From assembly GCA_016215305.1 (NCBI GenBank), contig JACRKI010000075.1, positions 1 to 9,735 of the forward strand: 9,735 bases of DNA, read 5' to 3'. The notes beneath the pieces were generated by a model. That model was not told where the DNA came from. It was given only the letters and a program-made list of their open reading frames with translations, and did not search any database. The stretch is from Candidatus Woesearchaeota archaeon. Lineage in GTDB: Archaea; Nanobdellota; Nanobdellia; Woesearchaeales; DSVV01. Below, piece after piece: positions 1 to 4,765 of the stretch. The position numbers were made by a program, and so were the translations under genes. Numbering within the stretch: the stretch's first letter is position 1; each line of letters opens with the position of its first letter.

Positions 1-52
1 TACTAAGTTTTTCCTTGTTAATAACTATGTCTGCGAAGTATTTCTTTTCCAT
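1..52 (-). CDS. N-terminus of an unidentified protein (partial, leaves the window)
   Basis: An ATG at 52-50 opens a reading frame that stays open to the left edge and gives 17 residues, MEKKYFADIVINKEKLS. It is too short to identify a family. The start is chosen because a strong minus-strand TATA box is centred about 28 nt upstream (76-86), so the transcript would begin almost at the ATG, as a leaderless archaeal mRNA does. A similar promoter-to-start layout is seen for the small gene ending at 3060. Two copies of a 42-bp repeat lie further upstream. That it is a gene is inference from the promoter plus an open frame; it could equally be a short leader peptide. Confidence 0.5.
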   Translation of the reverse strand, partial: MEKKYFADIVINKEKLS

Positions 53-75
53 GAGAGTATTGATGTACGTATAGA

Positions 76-86
76 TATATAAAACT
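76..86 (-). promoter_or_regulatory. Archaeal box A (TATA) for the gene at 52-1
   Basis: On the minus strand this reads GTTTTATATAT. It lies about 25-28 nt before the ATG at 52. Nearly the same string precedes the vapBC operon (4426-4436) and the small gene at 3194 (3215-3224), which supports a shared promoter type. Confidence 0.6.
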
Positions 87-124
87 TGTTCTGTTTCTCC
101 TCTCTGTCGTTAGAGAAACAAAAA

Positions 125-208
125 CACACGAACAAGGAAAAACAATATACGAACCAGCATCGCAAACACACGAACAAAGAAAAACAACACACGCACCAGC
201 AACGCTGA
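125..208. repeat. Two tandem copies of a 42-bp repeat
   Basis: Copies are 125-166 and 167-208. Each begins CACACGAACAA(G/A)GAAAAACAA-like and ends with a block close to CGAACCAGCAACGC. They differ at several positions, so this is not a fresh duplication. On the minus strand each copy reads a GCGTTGCTGGT-CGTG-type core (block Y) after or before a TTTTTC-TTGTTCGTGTG block (block X). The same two blocks recur upstream of the vapBC promoter and, degenerate, upstream of the gene at 3194. Confidence 0.7.
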
Positions 209-257
209 GGTATCTTCATATAATTATTTATCAGAAAAATCAAAAAATAAATACTTT

Positions 258-335
258 GGAAAAAACAATTGAGAATGATACAGTTTTTTCCATAGTACTA
301 TGAAAAAGACCATTAGAACTTTGATTGTCTTTTTC
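258..335. repeat. Two adjacent A/T-rich hairpins separated by a palindrome
   Basis: GGAAAAAAC (258-266) pairs perfectly with GTTTTTTCC (283-291). The perfect palindrome ATAGTACTAT (292-301) follows, then GAAAAAGAC (302-310) pairs perfectly with GTCTTTTTC (327-335). Both hairpins have 9-bp stems and 16-nt loops. Matching stem and loop lengths suggest one duplicated module with diverged stems. Function is unknown. No convincing gene covers it. Confidence 0.55.
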
Positions 336-555
336 AGAGTAAAAATGACATGCCATCGCCAAAGCTTCTTTCGGTTCGTGTAAGAAATTGGTATCATAAG
401 AGCAATCAATGTGCGAGAAATGGTAAAGCAATCTTTTTCACAACCACCAAGTTTCACTTTCTCTTTTTCTTCTCGTGACACAAATCGCAAAGTATATATA
501 GGGATAATTGCAGAAAAAAGAAATATTTATTGTATTATGATTGCATTATTCAAAT
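336..555. other. Intergenic region with a possible TATA box at about 493-500
   Basis: This stretch has no protein I can support. It contains GTATATATAGG around 492-502, which could be box A for either strand. On the plus strand, A/T-rich sequence at 521-533 could also supply a promoter for the surface-protein gene, giving a leader of roughly 100 nt that includes the palindromic repeat at 556-628. Short minus-strand frames here have no recognisable domain and may be decayed sequence. Confidence 0.3.
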
Positions 556-628
556 TAAAATCCTTCATGAGCATCGCCATACACGAATAGGGTGAGTGTA
601 CCTGGCATTTGCGAATGCAAGGATTTTA
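556..628 (+). repeat. Palindromic repeat of the CATGA/GAATG family, copy 1
   Basis: The outer stem TAAAATCCTT (556-565) pairs with AAGGATTTTA (619-628). Inside it is the pair CATGA (566-570) and GAATG (613-617), which can form three Watson-Crick pairs plus tandem G-A pairs. Within that, GCA...TGC and GCC...GGC extend the stem around a long loop of about 23 nt. It ends 18 nt before the start of the surface-protein gene, so it probably lies in that gene's leader. Three more copies with different stems are at 6751-6788, 6861-6906 and 9370-9411. Confidence 0.65.
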
Positions 629-646
629 TAGAAAAGAGGGTTGCAT

Positions 647-3040
647 ATGGAAAAAAAGAGGTTGCTGCAGGGAGTTCTCATTACAATATTGATATTATTG
701 CTCGCGCCAATCGCGTCAGCGAAAATTACCATTCTCAATAATTTCAAAGATATGTATAACCTCGGAGAAACAATCACTGTCGAAGGCTATTTGGTTGCCG
801 CGACAACAGCGGATGCGCCATTCACCTTAGAACTGCAATGTCCTAGTTATACAAAAGACAATACAGTCAATCTGAAAATCAATAAAGGGCAAAAGGTAAC
901 ATTTTCAACGTTAGGTATTGCGAATTTTGTCTTGCCAGGCGATAAAGAAGGAAGATGCGACATTGAAGCGACGTTCAATGGAGAATCAGCAAATTCAGAT
1001 TCATTTACTGTTCTCAACGATCTCTTGGGATCATTTGACATCGGGCAGGATAAATATCAGTTAGGAGATACGTTAACATTATCCGGAATTGCATTCAAGC
1101 TTGATGGTTCAGACGTTTCTGGTACTGCAATAATCTACTTAAAAAAAGCAGGCGGCTATGCAGTGCAGTTGGATACTGCAGCACTCACCAATGGACAGCT
1201 TACGTATTCCAAACAATTGTCAAATCTTGAGTACGGGACATATTCTATCGACGTCAAAGTCGCGGATGACGCGGGCAACAGCCAGTATTTTGAAAGCGTT
1301 GATTCATTTACTATCCACACTGATTTGACAGTGCGTGCGTCTGCTGCGAAATATAGTTATGAGCCAGGAGAAGAGGTTGCGATTCATGGGGAAATAGATG
1401 GAGCAGCGCAGCAAGCAAATGGCATTGAAGCGGCAATCACGTTTGATTCGTTGAAATATACAGCAACTCCGTCAGGAAATGTCTTTGATTATAGTTTCTT
1501 TGTTCCAAAGAATATGAAATCAGGAGATTATAATGTGGATGTCAGCGTCAAAGATTCGTATGGGAATACAGGAACAGATTCATTTATTTTGACAGTCAAG
1601 CAAATTCCAACAACCATTCAAAATGATTTGGAGAAAACAGAGTATAAGCCAGGAGAGACGCTCTCCATGCAAGTCAAGCTCTATGATCAATCCAGCAAGA
1701 CAATGGCAAATGATGTGAATTTACAGATTACAGATCCTGCGGGAAAGAATTTGTATAATGGAGTTGTCAATACAGGACAAACTGTCCAGTTGGATTTTGG
1801 AAAATATAGCGCGCCGGGAACATATACTATTACTTCGACATATAGTGCAAAGAATTTGCAGGATACAGATAAAGTCACTGTTGATCAGGTGAGTGGCATT
1901 AGTTCTTCGCTTAATGGAGAGACGATCACTATTACCAATGATGGAAACGTCGGATATAATGATCGTGTGGATTTAATTTTGGTCACAGATCAGGATGGAA
2001 ATAAAAAATATTATGTGCTCGCAAAAGATGTTGCGTTAAATCCAGGAGAATCGAGTAATTACGATTTATCCTATGAAGTTCCAAAAGGAACATATACCTT
2101 GGTAGTAGATGGCAGCGCGACAGATCTTTCGAAGTTGGATGACGCGTCGCTTGCAACGTATGCGGATCAACTTTCAACAAGTACAGATGGTTCGTACAAA
2201 GATGTTGCTTTTGGAGAAGACAATCGTCCATTGAGTAAAAAAGTGGATCAAGGGCTTTCTTCAGTGACAGGCGCGTCAACAATCAGCACGTATGATACAA
2301 ATATCACCCCGTGGTTTTTAGTCCTTATAGTTTTCATTTTCGGCGGCTTGCTTGGATTATATGGCTATCAGCATCGAGCAGTGATTGAGCAGGCGTATGA
2401 AAATTACAAAAAGAAAAGACTGCAGCAGAAAGAAGACAGCGAAGGATTCCTTTCCACAATGGAGCATAAAGGATCGTATGGCAATGTTGCTGCAACAAAT
2501 GAAGAAGGAGACATTGCGACAGAAGAAGTGGAAAAGATGATTGCTGGAAGCGCGGTTAAAAAAGCAGGAGATGGTCTTTCATCAGAAGCAGGAGATACAC
2601 CTGCTGAGCGGCCTGCGGGAATGAACATTGGGACGTTTGAAAATCAGCGTTCTGCGAACATGAAAGTTCAGGGAGTCAAATCAGGAACAACTGCGTTTGT
2701 GTTTGATACGAATACAAGACAAACTGCAGTGAAATCAACACAATCGATGAAAGGCTCGAGCAGTTATTCTACTTTTGGCAAATCAGCAGCAGCAAATTTG
2801 CCAAAGAAAGCAGCGCCGCTTGAACCGCAGTATGATCCGATTACTGGCAAAAAAATCAATCGCTTTAGTACATGGACGCCGCCAGCAGAAAGTTTGTTGG
2901 CAAATGAAAAATCATTCCCCGCGAAGAATCCGGTCAAGGAATCGAATGAAGTCAAAGAGCAAAGCGCGGCAGAAAAAGACAAAGAAAAGGCAATGTACGA
3001 AGATATTGACGAGGATTTTCTGAGGGATGAGAAGTTTTAA
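647..3040 (+). CDS. Cell-surface protein with Ig-like repeats, one membrane helix and a long cytoplasmic tail
   Basis: 797 residues. An N-terminal signal peptide (residues 1-25, basic start, hydrophobic core, cleavage likely after IASA) leads into four or five beta-rich repeats. Four of them begin with a (K/D)-Y-x-x-GE or GD-type strand, at about residues 36, 137, 236 and 332, as in bacterial and archaeal Ig-like or macroglobulin MG2-type domains. Cys65 and Cys104 in the first domain could form a disulfide. A single membrane helix runs from Trp556 to about 575. The remaining 220 residues are charged, low in complexity and probably disordered in the cytoplasm. The ATG at 647 is preferred over the in-frame TTG at 641 because GAGGG (636-640) then sits 6 nt upstream. 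Type I topology suggests it displays the repeats outside; the ligand is unknown. Convergent with the small gene at 3060. Confidence 0.85.
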   Translation: MEKKRLLQGVLITILILLLAPIASAKITILNNFKDMYNLGETITVEGYLVAATTADAPFTLELQCPSYTKDNTVNLKINKGQKVTFSTLGIANFVLPGDKEGRCDIEATFNGESANSDSFTVLNDLLGSFDIGQDKYQLGDTLTLSGIAFKLDGSDVSGTAIIYLKKAGGYAVQLDTAALTNGQLTYSKQLSNLEYGTYSIDVKVADDAGNSQYFESVDSFTIHTDLTVRASAAKYSYEPGEEVAIHGEIDGAAQQANGIEAAITFDSLKYTATPSGNVFDYSFFVPKNMKSGDYNVDVSVKDSYGNTGTDSFILTVKQIPTTIQNDLEKTEYKPGETLSMQVKLYDQSSKTMANDVNLQITDPAGKNLYNGVVNTGQTVQLDFGKYSAPGTYTITSTYSAKNLQDTDKVTVDQVSGISSSLNGETITITNDGNVGYNDRVDLILVTDQDGNKKYYVLAKDVALNPGESSNYDLSYEVPKGTYTLVVDGSATDLSKLDDASLATYADQLSTSTDGSYKDVAFGEDNRPLSKKVDQGLSSVTGASTISTYDTNITPWFLVLIVFIFGGLLGLYGYQHRAVIEQAYENYKKKRLQQKEDSEGFLSTMEHKGSYGNVAATNEEGDIATEEVEKMIAGSAVKKAGDGLSSEAGDTPAERPAGMNIGTFENQRSANMKVQGVKSGTTAFVFDTNTRQTAVKSTQSMKGSSSYSTFGKSAAANLPKKAAPLEPQYDPITGKKINRFSTWTPPAESLLANEKSFPAKNPVKESNEVKEQSAAEKDKEKAMYEDIDEDFLRDEKF

Positions 3041-3059
3041 TTTGTCACAAGAACAACCT

Positions 3060-3194
3060 TCATGACGCTGCCTCGCGTTTCACACTATCGGCAAGAGCGA
3101 GTGCTTTTTCTCTTGTGGTAATTCCTTGTTTTCTGAGTGCGACACCTACTTCTTGAAAGAGATCAACGACACTTGGTTTTTTCATTTTTCTCAT
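3060..3194 (-). CDS. Small unrecognised helical protein (44 aa)
   Basis: The frame reads MRKMKKPSVVDLFQEVGVAL and continues to a C-terminus of TREKALALADSVKREAAS (44 residues; 41 if the second ATG at 3185 is used). It is charged and predicted by eye to be mostly alpha-helical, with two helices separated by KQGIT. I do not recognise the family; the size and composition would suit a small DNA- or protein-binding factor, but that is speculation. A minus-strand TATA box at 3215-3224 lies about 25 nt from the ATG at 3194, so a leaderless mRNA is likely. The frame extends further upstream, but that part translates the dispersed repeat and would lie before the promoter. It ends 20 nt from the convergent surface-protein gene. 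Confidence 0.5.
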   Translation of the reverse strand: MRKMKKPSVVDLFQEVGVALRKQGITTREKALALADSVKREAAS

Positions 3195-3214
3195 AAAATT
3201 GTTGAACGAACAGA

Positions 3215-3224
3215 ATATATAAAA
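3215..3224 (-). promoter_or_regulatory. Archaeal box A (TATA) for the small gene at 3194
   Basis: Minus strand reads TTTTATATAT, centred about 25 nt before the ATG at 3194, which places the transcription start at or next to the codon. Confidence 0.6.
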
Positions 3225-3240
3225 CTTACTGCACAAAAAT

Positions 3241-3285
3241 TCACGCACTAGCAACGCTGAACAGGAACCTGCAAAGAAAAACCTG
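3241..3285 (-). repeat. Dispersed promoter-upstream repeat (degenerate copy)
   Basis: The minus strand contains GCGTTGCTAGTGCGTGA (block Y), preceded by TTTTTCTTTG followed by a degenerate version of block X. It lies just upstream of the TATA box at 3215-3224. Plus-strand bases 3241-3254 are also an exact 14-bp inverted match to 3521-3534. Confidence 0.6.
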
Positions 3286-3390
3286 ACCACGATAATTTTT
3301 TGAAAATATTTTATTGTTCAAATATTCTAAAAAAATATCGAAAAGATAATTACATAAAGATACCTTTGGCTTTGCTAGTTCCACGTTTTT

Positions 3391-3452
3391 ACATGGGAAC
3401 TCGGCGAAAGCCCCGCACTTCAGTGCGGGGATGAAGCCGTTAGTTCACATGT
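3391..3452. repeat. Structured three-tier hairpin, element 1 (IS200/IS605-end-like)
   Basis: ACATG (3391-3395) pairs with CATGT at the far end, GAACT with AGTTC, and CGGC with GCCG. The core is CCCCGCAC-TTCA-GTGCGGGG (3411-3430), flanked by GAAAG and ATGAA. The core AAAGCCC...GGGGATGAA followed by AGTTCAC resembles the subterminal hairpins and right-end signals of IS200/IS605-family transposons and the 3' end of TnpB-associated guide RNAs; that comparison is from memory. No tnpA or tnpB is present. Could be a transposon remnant, a PATE-like non-autonomous element, or a small RNA. Confidence 0.55.
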
Positions 3453-3454
3453 CT

Positions 3455-3513
3455 GATAATCCCGACGGCAAAGCCCACGCTTTTAAGCGGGGGATACGCC
3501 GTCTGGGATTATC
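3455..3513. repeat. Structured three-tier hairpin, element 2 (same family as element 1)
   Basis: GATAATCCC plus ACGGC (3455-3469) pairs with GCCGTC-T-GGGATTATC (3499-3513 region), with one unpaired T. The inner part is AAAGCCCACGCTTTTAAGCG followed by GGGGATAC. The order CGGC, AAAGCCC, hairpin, GGGGAT, GCCG matches element 1, but the outer stem is entirely different and still complementary. The two elements sit two bases apart in the same orientation. Confidence 0.55.
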
Positions 3514-3520
3514 TTTACTT

Positions 3521-3541
3521 TTGCTAGTGCGTGAGTTTTCT
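3521..3541 (+). repeat. Inverted copy of the dispersed block Y repeat
   Basis: TTGCTAGTGCGTGA (3521-3534) is the exact reverse complement of 3241-3254. The pair brackets a 294-bp segment containing both structured hairpins. A weaker relative (GCTTTGCTAGTTCCACG) is at about 3370-3385. Confidence 0.6.
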
Positions 3542-3605
3542 AATGCTTATTCCATGGATTTACTTTTCTTTTTTCTAATTATTATTTAACTATAATCGTT
3601 CAAAA

Positions 3606-3764
3606 TCAACACGGAGTTGCCTGCTCCCAAAGCATATCAAAATACCTTCTATAACTTTCTGCAACTTCTTTATTTCGAATCAGAATACAGCTTTTCTGTG
3701 TTTTGGTTACAATTATGGTTCCAACTGCGTTGTTGAAGTGAGGTAAAAGTTTCATGCAAATCAT
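3606..3764 (-). pseudogene. C-terminal remnant of a TrmB-like transcriptional regulator
   Basis: A 52-codon frame from the ATG at 3764 ends in RNKEVAESYRRYFDMLWEQA, followed by TPC and a stop. The tail 'KEVAESYRRYFDMLW' resembles the last helix of archaeal TrmB-type and related PLD-like effector domains, where a nucleotide- or sugar-sensing domain ends in a Y-F-x-x-(L/M)-W helix. The preceding residues (VGTIIVTKTQKSCILIRN) look like two beta strands leading into it. No HTH or central domain is present; the frame is blocked by a stop just upstream, inside the end of vapC. It lies 10 nt downstream of vapC on the same strand. It is most likely a gene truncated by insertion of the vapBC module; a small independent protein is the alternative. 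The family comparison is by recall. Confidence 0.5.
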
Positions 3765-3774
3765 TACCAAGAAT

Positions 3775-4152
3775 CTATGGCTCCACTCTTTTTACCTCAA
3801 GTCCATCAAAATCTCTATCATACGAAACAAAAGTCGAACAATTGGATAGCAATGCAGTAACATAATTTATCAGATCAAATGTGTTCAGGTGATATTTTTC
3901 TACTCTTTTCATGCTCTCAAAAAGGAGGTTTTTATCAAGTGGAATTATTATTCCGTTGCTCTTAAATAATGATTTGATGCAGTTGGAGGCGTATGTTTTA
4001 TCTTTCTTAATTATAGTGATTCCATGCTGTGCTTCTACTAAACAAAGAGTATTGGTAATAAACGCTTGATATAGCACTTTTCTACATCTTTCCTTATCCT
4101 TATTTTCCGTAAATGCTTTAATAATTATGTTTGTATCAACAAATTTTATCAT
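3775..4152 (-). CDS. vapC: PIN-domain ribonuclease toxin, VapC family
   Basis: 125 residues, the usual length for a VapC toxin. The N-terminus MIKFVDTN carries the first catalytic aspartate (Asp6) and is the classic PIN start. The other acidic residues expected for the Mg2+ site are Glu40 (in CLVEA), Asp93 (in LNTFDLI) and Asp112/Asp114 (in SYDRDFD). VapC proteins cleave RNA, usually tRNA or rRNA, and are held inactive by the partner antitoxin. The start overlaps the end of vapB by 4 nt, so the two are translationally coupled. The frame is intact with all key residues, so an active toxin is expected. The specific RNA target cannot be read from the sequence. Confidence 0.9.
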   Translation of the reverse strand: MIKFVDTNIIIKAFTENKDKERCRKVLYQAFITNTLCLVEAQHGITIIKKDKTYASNCIKSLFKSNGIIIPLDKNLLFESMKRVEKYHLNTFDLINYVTALLSNCSTFVSYDRDFDGLEVKRVEP

Positions 4153-4379
4153 TTTCTTCCTCGAAGTCTATGACTTAAAGCAATAACCTCTTCTGTGCTG
4201 TACTCTTTTTCTTGTTTCAATTTATCTCCCTCACGAAACATTTCTTCCATTGAGGGGATTGTGTCTCTTTCGAGGATTCTTCTGATGACAGTATCATAGC
4301 TTTCTCTTTTATAGCTTTTTTTTTGTTCTAATTTTTTCCTTGTTTGTTCATATAATTGGATTGTTGTCAATTGTTCCAT
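4149..4379 (-). CDS. vapB: VapB-like antitoxin of the vapBC pair
   Basis: 76 residues starting MEQLTTIQLYEQTRKKLEQK, then SYDTVIRRIL. The N-terminus fits an archaeal ribbon-helix-helix antitoxin: a short beta strand (TTIQLYEQT) and helices ending in the 'ESYDTVIRRIL' segment, as in small antitoxins paired with PIN toxins. The acidic and basic C-terminal half (about residues 42-76) would be the flexible part that wraps the toxin. The ATG at 4379 is preferred over an in-frame GTG at 4388 because AGGTGG (4385-4390 on the plus-strand scale) makes a good ribosome site 5 nt away. It is expected to bind its own promoter; a perfect palindrome lies where an operator should be. It overlaps vapC by 4 nt. 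Confidence 0.85.
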   Translation of the reverse strand: MEQLTTIQLYEQTRKKLEQKKSYKRESYDTVIRRILERDTIPSMEEMFREGDKLKQEKEYSTEEVIALSHRLRGRK

Positions 4380-4397
4380 GTTGTCCACCTTAGAGTT

Positions 4398-4415
4398 ATA
4401 GATTTACCTATAGGT
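4398..4415 (-). promoter_or_regulatory. Probable VapB operator
   Basis: The perfect 10-bp palindrome ACCTATAGGT (4406-4415) is followed by a second TATAG at 4398-4402, 11 bp from the TATAG inside the palindrome. One-helical-turn spacing is typical for ribbon-helix-helix dimers. It lies between the TATA box and the expected transcription start, where binding would block transcription. Confidence 0.5.
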
Positions 4416-4425
4416 CAGGCAATAG

Positions 4426-4436
4426 ATATATAAAAA
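4426..4436 (-). promoter_or_regulatory. Archaeal box A (TATA) for vapBC
   Basis: Minus strand reads TTTTTATATAT. Start of transcription is expected near 4405, giving a 26-nt leader that contains the ribosome site before vapB. Confidence 0.65.
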
Positions 4437-4486
4437 TGTTTTGTTTAATGAACGCAACAAAAGGAATTGTGCGAAAGATAAAGTAA

Positions 4487-4525
4487 TTCACGAACCAGCA
4501 ACGCAGCACACGAACAAGAAAAAGC
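4487..4525 (-). repeat. Dispersed promoter-upstream repeat (good copy)
   Basis: On the minus strand TTTTTCTTGTTCGTGTG (block X) is followed by GCGTTGCTGGTTCGTGAAT (block Y). Both match the tandem repeat at 125-208. It sits about 50 bp upstream of the vapBC TATA box and points toward the gene. Confidence 0.65.
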
Positions 4526-4528
4526 TTT

Positions 4529-4630
4529 GCTTACCCAAGTAAGCTTCATAATCTCGACAAAGTAGGGATTATGTTTGTCTCAGGGGACCCAATTTTTCCT
4601 TTTGAATCTTTTTGGAGAGAAAAATTGGGG
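4529..4630. other. Three consecutive hairpins upstream of the asparagine-synthetase-like gene
   Basis: GCTTAC-CCAA-GTAAGC (4529-4544); CATAATC (4547-4553) with GATTATG (4568-4574); and CCCAATTTTTC (4589-4599) with GAAAAATTGGG (4620-4630), an 11-bp perfect stem with a 20-nt loop. No frame covers them. They could be a small RNA, a bidirectional terminator zone, or decayed mobile DNA. Confidence 0.45.
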
Positions 4631-4704
4631 TAATTTGGAGTAAATATAATTTGATTAAAATAATAATTATCGGACAGCGAGTTTGTGAGTATAGGCAATT
4701 TTTC

Positions 4705-4724
4705 GCGTGGTCAGTTCGTGTATT
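4705..4724 (+). repeat. Block Y-like repeat upstream of the asparagine-synthetase-like gene
   Basis: GCGTGGTCAGTTCGTGTATT on the plus strand parallels GCGTTGCTGGTTCGTG of the other copies and again points toward the nearest gene. It is preceded by TTTTTC as in block X. Confidence 0.4.
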
Positions 4725-4734
4725 TTAACCCAAA

Positions 4735-4744
4735 CCTTAAAAAC
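4735..4744 (+). promoter_or_regulatory. Weak TATA-like element for the asparagine-synthetase-like gene
   Basis: CCTTAAAAAC lies about 26 nt before the ATG at 4766. There is no Shine-Dalgarno sequence, so a leaderless mRNA is likely. Confidence 0.35.
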
Positions 4745-4765
4745 TCTTCTTGATTAACGCAGATA

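Noticed and set aside
125..208. Possible CRISPR array
   Set aside because: Only two diverged units directly abut, without unique spacers or cas genes nearby.
25..243. Minus-strand frame rich in Cys, Phe and Val
   Set aside because: It only translates the 42-bp tandem repeat, hence the repeated CWCVCCFSLF-like pattern, and runs past the better-supported start at 52.
224..490. Overlapping minus-strand frames between the tandem repeat and the TATA box at about 493
   Set aside because: They start with TTG, have no recognisable domain, run through the hairpins at 258-335, and two frames compete. At best this is a decayed gene.
3195..3290. N-terminal extension of the small gene ending at 3060
   Set aside because: It translates the TATA box and the dispersed repeat, which lie upstream of the likely transcription start.
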